The notes under the pieces: model-generated
The model's database searches: none
Seen by the model: only the letters and a program-made list of their open reading frames with translations
Told to the model about the DNA's origin: nothing
Source: Paenactinomyces guangxiensis
Lineage (GTDB): Bacteria > Bacillota > Bacilli > Thermoactinomycetales > Thermoactinomycetaceae
Assembly (NCBI RefSeq): GCF_016055185.1
Contig: NZ_JAECVR010000013.1
Location: 1-64,000 of the forward strand
Direction of reading: 5' to 3'
DNA length: 64,000 nt
Translations under genes and position numbers: made by a program
Shown here: piece after piece, positions 16,496 through 26,154 of the stretch
Layout of the letters: every line of letters begins with the position of its first letter
Position numbering within the stretch: the first letter of the stretch is position 1

Positions 16496-18040
16496 CTATG
16501 TCAACCATTTTCTTTGAAAATCAGAGATGATGGTGTACTCTTCTTCCAGTTTCCTTGTGAGACGAATATAGATGGGCATCAGTTCATTGTATACTTTCAC
16601 ATTTTCCGGAATCGGCCGGTGTTGATGGGTGGCGCCAACCATCTTTGAAACAACGGACAACGAATTAATTTTCTTCAAAGCGTACATGCCCAGAATGGCC
16701 GCGCCGAGACAAGAGCTTTCATAGCTTTCCGGAATGGTTACTTCCTGGTTGAAGATGTCGGCCATCATCTGCCGCCACAGTTCTGATCTGGCAAATCCTC
16801 CGGTGGCCTGTACTTTACTGGGAAGACCAATGATTTCCTGAAGGGCAAGCAGAACGGTATGCAGGTTAAACATAATCCCTTCAAGTACGGCACGGACCAT
16901 ATGCTCTTTTTTATGATGCATGCTTAAGCCGAAAAAGGACCCTCTCGCATCCGCGTTCCATAGAGGGGCCCGTTCTCCGGTCAGATAGGGATGGAAAATC
17001 AGTCCGTCCGAACCGGGCGACACCCGGGAGGCGATCTCCGTTAACAAAGTATAGGCATCAACCCCGAGACGCCTGGCGGTTTCCACCTCGGAAGCAGCCA
17101 ATTCGTCTCTGAGCCAGCGGAAAATCATGCCTCCGTTATTGACTGGTCCGCCAATAACCCAGTGATTTTCGGTTAACGCATAACAAAAGATACGGCCTTT
17201 CGGGTCTGTTTCCGGACGGTCGACGACTGTCCGGATCGCGCCGCTTGTTCCGATGGTCACTCCGATGACTCCGGGTTCAATGGCATTGATCCCAAGATTT
17301 GAGAGAACACCGTCACTGGCCCCGATGACAAACGGAGTTGAAGGCAGGAGCCCCATTTCTGATGCATATTGGCGGTCAAGGTCTCTGACCACGTAAGTAG
17401 TTGGCACGGGGCGGGACAATTGGTCTTTGGTAATGCCGGCAATTTCAAGAGCTTCCTCATCCCAATCCAATTCTTTCAAATTAAACATTCCGGTCGCGGA
17501 AGCAAGGGAATAATCAACGAGGTAGCAATCAAACAGTTTGTAAAAGACATATTCCTTAATAGAAATAAATTTATATGTTTGAGAGAAAATGTCTTGTTTC
17601 TCGTGGCGCAACCAGCATATTTTGGATAAGGGGGCCATGGGATGCAAGGGTGTCCCCGTCCGCAGATAAACGTTATGTCCGTTCATCTCTTTCTTGATTT
17701 TCTCTGTCCATCCCGCGCTTCGATTATCTGCCCAGGTGATGCAGCGGGACAGGCGTTTCCCTTCTTTGGACATGGCAATCACGCTATGCATGGCTGAACT
17801 GAAGGATACACACATGATTTTTTGAGGGTTGACCCTGCTTTTCTTTACGGTCTCTCTAATTGTGGCCACAACGGCTTGAAATATTTCTTCCGGATCTTGT
17901 TCGGCAGTGGAAGGCGTGGGGGTAAACAAGGGGTATTCAATGTTGTGGTGGGCGATGATTTTACCACCTTCACCAAATAGAACCGCTTTTGTGCTCGTGG
18001 TCCCGATGTCCACACCTATGGTATATTGTTTGCGAGTCAT
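16496..18040 (-). CDS. gntK: Gluconokinase, FGGY family
   Basis: This cytosolic kinase phosphorylates gluconate to 6-phosphogluconate, feeding the pentose phosphate pathway. The 514-residue protein has both ASKHA ATPase halves: VDIGTTSTKAVLFG at the N-terminus, then CITWADNRSAGW, GASDGVLSNLG and GVTIGTSGAIR, with LIFHPYLTGERAPLW and ATGGFARSELWRQMMAD in the C-terminal half. This pattern is typical of Bacillus GntK. GGGAGG precedes ATG 18040. It follows gntP by 72 bases. The gntR and gntZ genes of the classical operon are absent from this window. Confidence 0.93.
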   Translation of the reverse strand: MTRKQYTIGVDIGTTSTKAVLFGEGGKIIAHHNIEYPLFTPTPSTAEQDPEEIFQAVVATIRETVKKSRVNPQKIMCVSFSSAMHSVIAMSKEGKRLSRCITWADNRSAGWTEKIKKEMNGHNVYLRTGTPLHPMAPLSKICWLRHEKQDIFSQTYKFISIKEYVFYKLFDCYLVDYSLASATGMFNLKELDWDEEALEIAGITKDQLSRPVPTTYVVRDLDRQYASEMGLLPSTPFVIGASDGVLSNLGINAIEPGVIGVTIGTSGAIRTVVDRPETDPKGRIFCYALTENHWVIGGPVNNGGMIFRWLRDELAASEVETARRLGVDAYTLLTEIASRVSPGSDGLIFHPYLTGERAPLWNADARGSFFGLSMHHKKEHMVRAVLEGIMFNLHTVLLALQEIIGLPSKVQATGGFARSELWRQMMADIFNQEVTIPESYESSCLGAAILGMYALKKINSLSVVSKMVGATHQHRPIPENVKVYNELMPIYIRLTRKLEEEYTIISDFQRKWLT

Positions 18041-18112
18041 ACAGCGGCCTCCCAGTTTCTTAAATAACGGAAGAGCAAGGAATGCAACCAGTCCTTACTC
18101 CAATGGTATAGT

Positions 18113-19456
18113 TTATCCCATAAACAGACCGATGACAAACACGACCACAAACCCTGTGACAGCGATTAAGGTTTCCATGATTGTCCAGGATTTGAGAGTG
18201 TCTTTCACACTCAGCCCGAAAAAACGGTTTACAAGCCAGAATCCGGAATCGTTGACGTGTGACGCGATGGTTGCCCCTGCTGCAATGGCAATAACCAGCA
18301 ATCCCAACACGGGGCCTTTCAGCCCGAGGCTGTTGATCAGCGGGGACATCAATCCCGCGGCGGTTACCATGGATACAGTGGACGACCCCTGGGCCACACG
18401 AACAACAGCTGCGATCAGGAATGCAAGCAAGATCGGCGGCAGGGCGGAGGCAGCCATCATTTCTCCCAACACTTTACCTACACCAGAGTCAATCAATACT
18501 TGTTTAAACACACCCCCCGCACCTGTAACCAGAATAATAATCCCTGCCGGCTCAAGCGCTTTGGTGGCAATATCCTGTACCTCCTGTCTGGAATATCCCC
18601 GTTTGATGCCAAGGAAATAGAAGGCCAGCAACGTGGCGATAATCAACGCCACAAACGGGTGGCCCAGAAATGTCAACACGGTACGAATTCCGTTTTCCTT
18701 GGGGAGCAATGCATCCGAAATCGTATTCATCAAAATCAAAACCAGCGGAATAAGAATGATGCTGGTAATCATTGCAAAGCTGGGAAGCTCTTTATCAGAT
18801 TCCCTTTCTTTCATATTCATATAATCGGGAATTGTGGCATGAACTCTCTTGGCGATAAACCTTCCAAACAAAGGTCCGGCGACAATCATTGACGGAACTC
18901 CCGCAAGTGCGCCAAATAAAATAACCCATCCCAGATCAGCCCCGATCAGATCGGCAACGGCAATCGGCCCCGGTGTCGGCGGGATAAAGCTGTGTGTAAC
19001 CGCCAAACCGGCCAATAGCGGAATCCCGTAATACAAAAGAGATTTTCCGGTTTTCTTGGCCAGCCCATAGACGATGGGAACAAGAATAATAAAGCCGACA
19101 TCAAAAAAGACGGGAATGGCAACGATAAAACCGGTAATCCCCAGTGCCCATTGCGCCTTATCTTCACCGAATTTTCCGGTCAATGTTTGCGCCAGCCTTT
19201 CAGCGCCGCCGGACACTTCCAACATCTGTCCGAACATGGCACCCAACCCGACGACGACGGCAACGAACCCGAGTGTCCCCCCCATCCCCTTCTCAATCGA
19301 TTCAATTACGTTGCTTAACGGCATACCAGCGGCAAACCCCACCAGCAAGCTTACCAATAAAAGAGAAACAAATGCATGAAGTTTTGTGCGGATGACTAAG
19401 TATAACAAAAGAAAAATACCTGCGATTGCAACGAAGATCAACATAGAATTTGACAT
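18113..19456 (-). CDS. gntP: Gluconate:H+ symporter
   Basis: This 447-residue GntP-family permease has about twelve transmembrane segments. It shows GFAAGMPLSNVIES, THSFIPPTPGPIAVAD and IASHVNDSGFWLVNRFFG, hallmarks of gluconate permeases. Being first in a two-gene unit with gluconokinase makes gluconate the likely substrate. ATG 19456 follows AGAGGAGGAATAG. I could not find a convincing GntR operator in the 150 bases upstream. Confidence 0.92.
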   Translation of the reverse strand: MSNSMLIFVAIAGIFLLLYLVIRTKLHAFVSLLLVSLLVGFAAGMPLSNVIESIEKGMGGTLGFVAVVVGLGAMFGQMLEVSGGAERLAQTLTGKFGEDKAQWALGITGFIVAIPVFFDVGFIILVPIVYGLAKKTGKSLLYYGIPLLAGLAVTHSFIPPTPGPIAVADLIGADLGWVILFGALAGVPSMIVAGPLFGRFIAKRVHATIPDYMNMKERESDKELPSFAMITSIILIPLVLILMNTISDALLPKENGIRTVLTFLGHPFVALIIATLLAFYFLGIKRGYSRQEVQDIATKALEPAGIIILVTGAGGVFKQVLIDSGVGKVLGEMMAASALPPILLAFLIAAVVRVAQGSSTVSMVTAAGLMSPLINSLGLKGPVLGLLVIAIAAGATIASHVNDSGFWLVNRFFGLSVKDTLKSWTIMETLIAVTGFVVVFVIGLFMG

Positions 19457-19604
19457 TACTATTCCTCCTCTTATTTATTTTTAACATAATGAAATCGCTT
19501 CATCCAATTTTTCTTCAAGGGGTTTCCCCGGTCTGCCACGATCTGTATGATGAAAAATAACAGATACAACAACAAAATTCTACTAGAAAGACGGGTGATT
19601 TTAC

Positions 19605-20108
19605 TTGAAGCCAATCCCTGACCATCTTACTTACCACCTGAATCTCCTGTTTGTCGGTTTTAATCCCAGCCTGATGTCGGGCGAGACCGGGCACCATTAC
19701 GCCAATCCTCATAATCGGTTCTGGAAAATTCTCTATCAGGCGGGGCTTACACCACGACTTTATAAAGCGGAAGAGGACGGGGAGCTGCTTCGCCTCGGGT
19801 ACGGGCTTACCAACATCGTTTCCAGACCGACCCGGAGTGCGGCAGAGATCACCAGGGAAGAGTACAAGGATGGAAAAGAAAAGCTGAAAAGGAGAATTGA
19901 AAAATACTGTCCGAAGATGGTTTGCTTTGTGGGCAAAGGTGTGTATCTGGCTTACAGCGGCAGAAAAAAGGCGGAATGGGGGCTTCAAGAAATCCCTGTT
20001 GTCTCCGGCGTTCGAGATTTTGTTGCCCCATCGTCAAGCGGCCTTGTCAGAATGAAATTGGATGAGATTGTTGAGATTTATAAGCAGCTGGCGAATCTGT
20101 CCGGGTAA
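19605..20108 (+). CDS. mug: Mug-type mismatch-specific DNA glycosylase
   Basis: This 167-residue member of the uracil-DNA glycosylase superfamily, Mug/TDG branch, removes uracil or other damaged pyrimidines opposite guanine. Landmarks are LLFVGFNPSLMSGETGHHYA near residue 15, where the Asn of GFNPS is catalytic in the family, then HNRFWKILYQAGL, YGLTNIVSRPT and the late VAPSSSGLVR. TTG 19605 is preceded by GGGTGATT. It diverges from gntP and is not in an operon. Confidence 0.88.
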   Translation: MKPIPDHLTYHLNLLFVGFNPSLMSGETGHHYANPHNRFWKILYQAGLTPRLYKAEEDGELLRLGYGLTNIVSRPTRSAAEITREEYKDGKEKLKRRIEKYCPKMVCFVGKGVYLAYSGRKKAEWGLQEIPVVSGVRDFVAPSSSGLVRMKLDEIVEIYKQLANLSG

Positions 20109-20160
20109 CAGATCCGGCATATGATACAAGCTGATCAAATCAACTGCTCTCCGAAAAGCA

Positions 20161-20184
20161 AAAAGAGCGGGCATTGACCCACTC
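20161..20184 (-). terminator. Terminator of the DinB-like gene
   Basis: GAGCGGG (20165-20171) pairs with CCCACTC (20178-20184), one G-T pair. On the minus strand it is followed by TTTTTG. Confidence 0.65.
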
Positions 20185-20196
20185 TCTTTCAATCTC

Positions 20197-20679
20197 TTAT
20201 TCTGCTTGAGCTTCAATCACACGCTTTAATGCTTTCATCCAACTCATATGTATTCCCTCATGTACAGTTAAGAAACTAATGACCTGGCTCACTGTTTCGA
20301 TAGTAAATCCGTTTGGAAATTGAAATGGCTTAACTAATTTTTCCTCTAAGCGGGAACCAAATATATCTTTAATCCGTTCCGTTTGATCTTGCAGTTGAGA
20401 TGTTAATGTTTCCAGGGAAGGTACATCTCCTGTCCAATCTGCCGGCTTTGTTCCGGGCGAGAACAATTCCTTATAGTTTTGGGGAAGCTTTATCTCCGTA
20501 TTGGTGAAACCAAATAAAAAGTTTTCAGTAACTGTTAAGATGTGGCCCATATTCCAACGAATTGTGTTGTTAAAACCTTTTGGCATCCGGTCCGCCTCAG
20601 CTTCAGTGACTGTTTGTATAAATTCAAGTAAACGCCCCCGAAACATCACCATTTGTCCAATTATAAAATGATCCATCAT
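20197..20679 (-). CDS. DinB-family putative metal-dependent protein
   Basis: This 160-residue four-helix-bundle protein of the DinB/YfiT superfamily has the usual three-histidine metal site: MGHIL near residue 45 and VHEGIHMSW near residue 138. Members include bacillithiol-S-transferases and thiol-dependent hydrolases, but many are uncharacterised. A segment containing IRWNMGHILTVTENFLFG is typical. ATG 20679 follows GGAGGGTGGGAG. No partner gene gives a more precise role. Confidence 0.85.
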   Translation of the reverse strand: MMDHFIIGQMVMFRGRLLEFIQTVTEAEADRMPKGFNNTIRWNMGHILTVTENFLFGFTNTEIKLPQNYKELFSPGTKPADWTGDVPSLETLTSQLQDQTERIKDIFGSRLEEKLVKPFQFPNGFTIETVSQVISFLTVHEGIHMSWMKALKRVIEAQAE

Positions 20680-20834
20680 AAACTCCCACCCTCCGAAAAA
20701 ATTGGTATTTCATTTGTATTTTATCATGAAGTGGGAATAAAGTTGAAAATGAAAGAAAGCGATCAGAAAAATGACCGCTTTTTCAAAAATAAACAGGAAT
20801 ATATGGTTGTTTAGTATAATGGCTTGAATGAAAC

Positions 20835-22199
20835 TTAGTTTTCCCAAATATATGCGTCTTTAAATCCCATTTGCCTTACTTTCGCCAACATCGCTTCTGC
20901 CTTTTCCTGTTTTTGGAAATTCCCGATGCGGACACGGTACCTTGTTTCCCCGAAAACTTCCGCTTTCTGGATCCTGGAGGCAATCCCTTTGTCTTTTAGG
21001 GTCAGCATTAGTTTTTCGGCGTTTTCCCGGCTTGTAAATGAACCGACATATACGCTTTTCCCTTTTTTATGCTGTTTATTGTCGGGCGGATTGGTTACCG
21101 TTTGATTGGAATTGTCTGCGTTCGGTTTCCCGGGTTGTACAACTTGAAAAATGAAAAATAATAAGATAAGAACACATACTACTGTAATAAGGCTGAATAC
21201 AGCTTTTTTCCTGCCGGTATTTTTATTTTTCTTTAAAAGGTAGGTTTTGCTTATCCGGTCGTTTCTGGGGGGGAATTGCCCGGAATGTAATTCAATGTTG
21301 TACGATTTTTCGGTAACTGTCCGGCGGGTTGCCGGATCGTTGAAACTCATCTCCCGGTTGTTGGCGGTTATGGTCCGGTTAGACGAGAGTACCTGCTCCA
21401 GGGCCTGTCTCATCTCATCAGCAGATTGGTATCGATGGTTCGGGTCTTTAGCCATGGCCTTTTGGATGACGCGGACCATTCCTTCGGGGAGTTGAGGGTT
21501 AAACTTTCGGAGATCGGGAAGGGGCTCTTGCACATGTTTTAACGCGATGGCAACCGGTTCGTCACCGTCAAAGGGAACCCGGCCTGTTGCCATCTCGTAA
21601 AGGACCACACCCAGTGAATAAAGGTCCGATGTGAACCCGATCTCTAAGCCGCGTGCCTGTTCCGGGGAGAAGTAATGGACGGACCCCATCACCGTTCCTG
21701 CTTTTGTAATCGTTGAAGAGGTCCGGATGGAGCGGGAGATGCCAAAGTCGGTTACCTTAAATCGCCCGTCCGAGGTTGACATGATATTGTGGGGCTTAAT
21801 ATCACGGTGGATAATCCCCTGTTCATGTGCATGGGTTAAACCTTCACAAATCTGGACAGCAATGGAGATTATTTCTTCAAATGACAGGGAACCCCGGCGT
21901 GCAATCCATTGTTTCAGTGTAGGGCCTTCCATATATTCCATAACCATATAGTATGTCTGACCTTCATATCCAACATCATGTACATTAACTACGTGGGGAT
22001 GGGATAATTTTGCGGTTGCCTGGGCTTCACGGATAAATCGGCGGATAAAATCAGGATCGTGGTTTGATTGTTCGTTCATCACTTTAACAGCGACAAAACG
22101 ATTGAGTATTAAGTCTTTTGCTTTATAGACGCTGGCCATCCCTCCACCGCCCACATGTTGGATGATTTGATATCTCCCACCCAACTGCCTTCCTTCCAC
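20835..22199 (-). CDS. Membrane Ser/Thr protein kinase with external SPOR domain
   Basis: This is a Hanks-type serine/threonine kinase. The kinase domain (about residues 8-270) has GGGGMASVYKA, the VAVKVM lysine, HRDIKPHNIM, DFGISRS and SVHYFSPEQARG, so it should be active. After a basic linker comes one transmembrane helix (VFSLITVVCVLILLFFIF) and a Ser/Asn/Pro-rich spacer. A C-terminal SPOR-like domain of about 70 residues (SVYVGSFTSRENAEKL, YRVRIGNFQKQEKAE) would lie outside. SPOR domains bind denuded septal peptidoglycan, whereas the PrkC family usually carries PASTA repeats. GTG 22199 is the best-spaced start; GTG 22208 is in frame. It is not with the prpC/prkC locus. Confidence 0.85.
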   Translation of the reverse strand: MEGRQLGGRYQIIQHVGGGGMASVYKAKDLILNRFVAVKVMNEQSNHDPDFIRRFIREAQATAKLSHPHVVNVHDVGYEGQTYYMVMEYMEGPTLKQWIARRGSLSFEEIISIAVQICEGLTHAHEQGIIHRDIKPHNIMSTSDGRFKVTDFGISRSIRTSSTITKAGTVMGSVHYFSPEQARGLEIGFTSDLYSLGVVLYEMATGRVPFDGDEPVAIALKHVQEPLPDLRKFNPQLPEGMVRVIQKAMAKDPNHRYQSADEMRQALEQVLSSNRTITANNREMSFNDPATRRTVTEKSYNIELHSGQFPPRNDRISKTYLLKKNKNTGRKKAVFSLITVVCVLILLFFIFQVVQPGKPNADNSNQTVTNPPDNKQHKKGKSVYVGSFTSRENAEKLMLTLKDKGIASRIQKAEVFGETRYRVRIGNFQKQEKAEAMLAKVRQMGFKDAYIWEN

Positions 22200-22632
22200 T
22201 GGTATCACCTATCTTCATCTGTTTTGTACCGGAAAACCTTTTTAAGTCCCGGTAAACTTCCCCTCGATGGACGGGATGATCCAAAATCTCCCCCTGTTGA
22301 CACATCGGAGTGGTGAAAAGTTCTGAATGGTTATGCCTTTAAACCATTATACATAGATTTTCCTGTTCCTGTGGTGTTTTATGGATAAATTTTTGTTCTG
22401 CTGCTGTTCGGTAACCGCGGGTTAAATGGCGCAAATGGGAGGCCGGATGCAAATGGCCCAACAACCTCCGCAACAAATAGGGCAACAGCAATATATGCAA
22501 TAATCAAAAAGGGACAATCCCCCGGCCTGCATAACACAGGCAGAGGATTTTTAAGGTTACCTGTTAGTCATCCTCAAACTCTGACTGAATATCCATAAAA
22601 GAAAAAGTTGCGAGAGTAAGGAGACTGGCAGG
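22200..22632. other. Intergenic region with a tiny Gln-rich frame
   Basis: An ATG frame at 22426-22503 encodes 25 residues very rich in Gln and Met (MAQMGGRMQMAQQPPQQIG...), without a ribosome binding site. It may be a fragment of a spore-coat-type protein or chance. A hairpin GCCTG/CAGGC around 22530-22545, followed by ATTTTT, could terminate it. No other gene is visible before the cyclase. Confidence 0.35.
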
Positions 22633-24519
22633 ATGAAATATTTATACATAGAACAAGTGGATCAGGTGATTGCAGATCTCACCCAATTCCTGACAAAAAG
22701 CCAGAAAACGGATGGACGCTGGAGTTTCTGCTTTGAAAGCGGAACGATGACAGATGCTTATATGATTTTATTGATGAAGCTTTTAGGAAGGAGTGACAGC
22801 CGTTTTACCGGTTCGTTATTGCAGAGAATCCTTGGCAAACAAACCAGGGATGGGACATGGAAACTCTTTCAGGATGAAAAAGAAGGCAATCTTTCTGCGA
22901 CGATTGACTCCAGCCTGGCTCTTCTCTATGCCGGTGTGAGAGACAGACGGGACCCCTTGATGAGAAAAGCGCGTGAATTTATTCTGGAACAGGGGGGAAC
23001 GGGTCAGGCCGGTTCACTGACGAAGGTTATTCTTTGCCTGTTGGGGCATCTGGATTGGTTTTATCTGCCAAAAATACCTGTTGAGATTTTTCTGCTCCCT
23101 TCCTGGTTCCCGGTTCATTTTTTTGATTTTGTGGGATATACTCGTGTACATGTAGCGCCGATTTTGCTCGCTGCCGACAGGGAGTTTTCAGTGAAACTGC
23201 CGGGAAAGTCCGCCGTATCTGAATGGTTGCCGCCGGTCAAAAAGCCTGGCTATCCGGACAACCGGGATCATATCTGGACAAAGGAAGAGATTCGTGCAGC
23301 TTTTGCTCATGTTTCCCTGTCCGGGAAGGAGCTTCATACCAGAGCAGTACAGTGGGGAGAGCGGTTCATGCTGGAACGGATTGAGCCGGACGGAACGCTG
23401 TACAGCTATTTTAGCTCCACCTTTTTGATGATTGTTGCTTTGCTTGCTCTGGGTTATAAAAAGAATCACCCTGTAATTCAGAAAGCGATGAAAGGACTGT
23501 ATTCTTTCGTCTGGAAAAGCGGACAGAAGGCCCATTTGCAGGAAACAACTTCTTCCGTTTGGGATACTTCATTAATTCTGTATGCATTGCAAGAAGCAGG
23601 CATGAAGCCTGATCATCCGGTGGTTCGGCGAGGCCTTCGTTACCTTCTTCAACGCCAGCATACCAGATCGGGAGACTGGGTCATCCGTAATCCCGGAGTT
23701 CTTCCCGGCGGATGGGGTTTTTCTGATGTGAACACCATGAATCCGGATGTGGATGATACAGCGGCATGTCTCAGAGCATTGGCTCCCTCTGTCCGTCAGG
23801 TTCGTCATAAAATCCCATGGGATCGGGGGCTGTCCTGGCTCTTATCGATGCAAAACAAAGATGGCGGCTGGCCGGCGTTTGAAAGAAATACGGATAAAGC
23901 CTGGCTGAAGTTATTGCCTTTTAAAGACGGGAGGCCTGTATGGGGAGATCCGTCAACTGCGGATTTAACGGGGAGGACATTGGAATTTTTGGGACGGGAG
24001 ATGAGATGGACGATCAACCATCCGATTGTAAGGAGGGGGTGGAACTGGCTTTACCGCCATCAACGCCCGGATGGTTCATGGTTTGGCCGCTGGGGAATTT
24101 CCGGTATTTACGGTACCTGGGCGGCCCTTACCGGGATGGCAGCTGTCCGGGTTCCACGCAACCATCCTGTGGTGAGAAAAGGGATTCAATGGTTACTGTC
24201 TATTCAAAACCGCGACGGTGGGTGGGGGGAGTCCTGCTACAGTGATCTCAGAAAGAGGTATGTCCCGCTGCGGGCTTCAACTCCTTCCCAGACAGCCTGG
24301 GCTTTAGACGCACTCATTTCCTTCCATGATAAACCTACACCTGCAATCCAGTCAGGGGTAAAATGCCTGCTCAGCTTACTTGAAAAGGAGAGCTGGGAAT
24401 CCTCCTACCCGACCGGAGCCGGTCTGCCAGGGCAATTTTATATTCATTATCACAGTTACAGATATATATGGCCTTTGCTTACACTGGTTCATTACAGGAA
24501 GAAATACAAAAGCGGATAG
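22633..24519 (+). CDS. sqhC: Squalene-hopene / tetraprenyl-curcumene cyclase
   Basis: This class II triterpene cyclase protonates a polyprenyl substrate to make hopene-like or sporulenol-like pentacycles. Of 628 residues, the acid motif DVDDTA lies in MNPDVDDTAACLRAL, and several QW repeats are intact (QNKDGGWPAFE, QRPDGSWFGRW, QNRDGGWGE). The length is close to Bacillus SqhC, which in B. subtilis cyclises tetraprenyl-beta-curcumene in spores, and to Alicyclobacillus squalene-hopene cyclase. I cannot tell which substrate applies. AAGGAG precedes ATG 22633 by about eleven bases. No squalene synthase or prenyltransferase is adjacent. The product would act as a membrane rigidifier. Confidence 0.9.
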   Translation: MKYLYIEQVDQVIADLTQFLTKSQKTDGRWSFCFESGTMTDAYMILLMKLLGRSDSRFTGSLLQRILGKQTRDGTWKLFQDEKEGNLSATIDSSLALLYAGVRDRRDPLMRKAREFILEQGGTGQAGSLTKVILCLLGHLDWFYLPKIPVEIFLLPSWFPVHFFDFVGYTRVHVAPILLAADREFSVKLPGKSAVSEWLPPVKKPGYPDNRDHIWTKEEIRAAFAHVSLSGKELHTRAVQWGERFMLERIEPDGTLYSYFSSTFLMIVALLALGYKKNHPVIQKAMKGLYSFVWKSGQKAHLQETTSSVWDTSLILYALQEAGMKPDHPVVRRGLRYLLQRQHTRSGDWVIRNPGVLPGGWGFSDVNTMNPDVDDTAACLRALAPSVRQVRHKIPWDRGLSWLLSMQNKDGGWPAFERNTDKAWLKLLPFKDGRPVWGDPSTADLTGRTLEFLGREMRWTINHPIVRRGWNWLYRHQRPDGSWFGRWGISGIYGTWAALTGMAAVRVPRNHPVVRKGIQWLLSIQNRDGGWGESCYSDLRKRYVPLRASTPSQTAWALDALISFHDKPTPAIQSGVKCLLSLLEKESWESSYPTGAGLPGQFYIHYHSYRYIWPLLTLVHYRKKYKSG

Positions 24520-24643
24520 GAAGTATTGAAGGTTTGAAGAGATTTTTTTGAGTTGAACCTTGAGAGCATTAATAAATGATTCCGGGTCTGTTGAAACCGG
24601 TTTTTTTTTAAGAAATTGTATTCGTTGAAATGGGGCGGATGTA

Positions 24644-25077
24644 ATGAGACTACTGATGATGTTACTGGCTTTGCTCGCTGGAGTAGGCGTCGGAATGCAA
24701 GCGGGAGTAAACGGAGCATTAGGAAAAAGGATCGGGTCACTGGAAGGAGCTCTCATCTCTTTTTCATCGGAACCCTGTCATTACTTCTCGTCAATATTTT
24801 TTTCGGTAAAGGCAATATTTTGTCTGTTGTATCTGTCCCCAAATGGCAACTAACCGGGGGGTTACTCGGTGCCTTGTATGTGTTTATCATGGTGCTGAGT
24901 GTCCCGAGGATCGGAGTGGCGACCACTTTAATTGTTGTCATCGCAGAACAATTGCTTATCAGTATCATTATCGATCACTTCGGGCTGATGGGCAGCCGGC
25001 AAATTCCGGTCGATGGAAACAGAATCGCCGTTATCTTGCTAATGGCAGCTGCCTTGTTCTTTTTTTATAGAAAATAA
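24644..25077 (+). pseudogene. YdcZ/DUF606-type transporter, frameshifted
   Basis: Two frames together encode one DMT-superfamily membrane protein of about 143 residues. The first gives MRLLMMLLALLAGVGVGMQAG and on to SLEGALISF. The second continues IGTLSLLLVNIFFGKGN and ends ILLMAAALFFFYRK. The shift falls at a T5 run (24760-24764), where one extra T would restore a continuous protein. It may be a true one-base deletion or a homopolymer sequencing error. The intact family has four transmembrane segments and often works as pairs. A clean terminator follows. Confidence 0.75.
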
Positions 25078-25079
25078 TC

Positions 25080-25108
25080 GAGCATCCGGTAAAAGGGATG
25101 CTCTTTTT
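25080..25108 (+). terminator. Terminator of the YdcZ-like gene
   Basis: GAGCATCC (25080-25087) pairs perfectly with GGATGCTC (25096-25103), followed by TTTTT. Confidence 0.85.
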
Positions 25109-25345
25109 GTGATGTGCTTACGAAGGCAGGCAATGCACTAACACTTTGTCTTTTTGCTCCTGTGCACTTTCAGCTTTCCGATTCCCCATAGTAACAGGGG
25201 CTGCAAAAGGTTTTGTGAATGGGGGTTGTTTTCTTTCCTGATCACCTCATTCTATCATTGGACAAAATTGGATGTATAATACACAAAATATAAAATAAAT
25301 AGTTAATAGCAGATATTAGATACCCATATTAAGGAGAAGGTACTG

Positions 25346-25984
25346 ATGGACAAAAAGGTACTTAAAGAAAAAGAACGAAAACGAATGAAAGAATCATATG
25401 GAATGATTTGGGGAAATGAAGAGTTTGAGATTTATGCCGGAACCTATGCCTGGCTGGCAAGCAAACGGGAAGAGCGGATGCTGGCGATGATTTATTCAGG
25501 TTATGGAAAAGTGGAGCATATGAGAGACCCTGATGGTTTAATGGATCCAATGCTATTGGAATGGAGTTTATATGCAGACGGATGGAACGAAGGGGAGCCG
25601 GTTATCAACGTCGTGAATATGGAAGGACCGCTTCTCTGGGAGAACAAAAAGTATCAAATCGTACGTGATGAAAGGGGATTTAACATTTTTTATCGGGAAA
25701 AAAGCAGCGGATTTCCCTGGATCGGAAAAGTATTTGAATCAGAACATGCCAAGGCCTTGATTCAACACTGGATTAACCTGTTTGAAGTTGACCCGGAACA
25801 AAGGCTGGTTCCCCTTCATGAGTCCAAAGCGAACAGCCGCTGGAGCCTCCCTCCGTACAAATCTGAACCCTTCTTTAAATATCTGGCCGAACGCAGGATG
25901 ACACTGGATGAGTTTAAAATCCGCCCCATCTATGCCTATGCGGTGGAACAGGGGAAGATCGCGGGGGATGAGTGGGCGGGGTAA
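25346..25984 (+). CDS. Hypothetical protein, 212 aa
   Basis: A 212-residue soluble, charged protein starts at ATG 25346 behind AAGGAGAAGG. It begins with a Lys/Glu-rich helix, then IWGNEEFEIYAGTYAWLASK, WENKKYQIVRDERGF and an aromatic-rich middle, ending AVEQGKIAGDEWAG. No signal peptide, membrane segment or familiar motif is visible, and I do not recognise the family. It stands alone between two unrelated minus- and plus-strand genes. Confidence 0.7.
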   Translation: MDKKVLKEKERKRMKESYGMIWGNEEFEIYAGTYAWLASKREERMLAMIYSGYGKVEHMRDPDGLMDPMLLEWSLYADGWNEGEPVINVVNMEGPLLWENKKYQIVRDERGFNIFYREKSSGFPWIGKVFESEHAKALIQHWINLFEVDPEQRLVPLHESKANSRWSLPPYKSEPFFKYLAERRMTLDEFKIRPIYAYAVEQGKIAGDEWAG

Positions 25985-26071
25985 TTCATGCTTCAATAGT
26001 GAATCAAATCGTTTACGCGATGACAGGATGAAAGAGTTTTTTAGGTGAATATGAAACTGGAAGCTACATAA

Positions 26072-26123
26072 AAGACGTGACAGGATCAGCTTGCATAACA
26101 ATCTTAGATGCCTGTCACGTCTT
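26072..26123. terminator. Long-stem terminator
   Basis: AAGACGTGACAGG (26072-26084) pairs perfectly over 13 bases with 26111-26123. T-rich sequence follows on the minus strand, so it mainly serves the esterase-like gene ending at 26155 and may also serve the plus-strand gene. Confidence 0.75.
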
Positions 26124-26154
26124 GAATGTTTAGAAATAATTAGCCATCTGCGTT

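Noticed and set aside
17907-18620. 237-codon plus-strand frame
   Set aside because: It is antisense to the gntP and gntK genes, which have full family motifs; the product is Pro/Asn/Thr-rich as expected from an antisense reading of a membrane protein.
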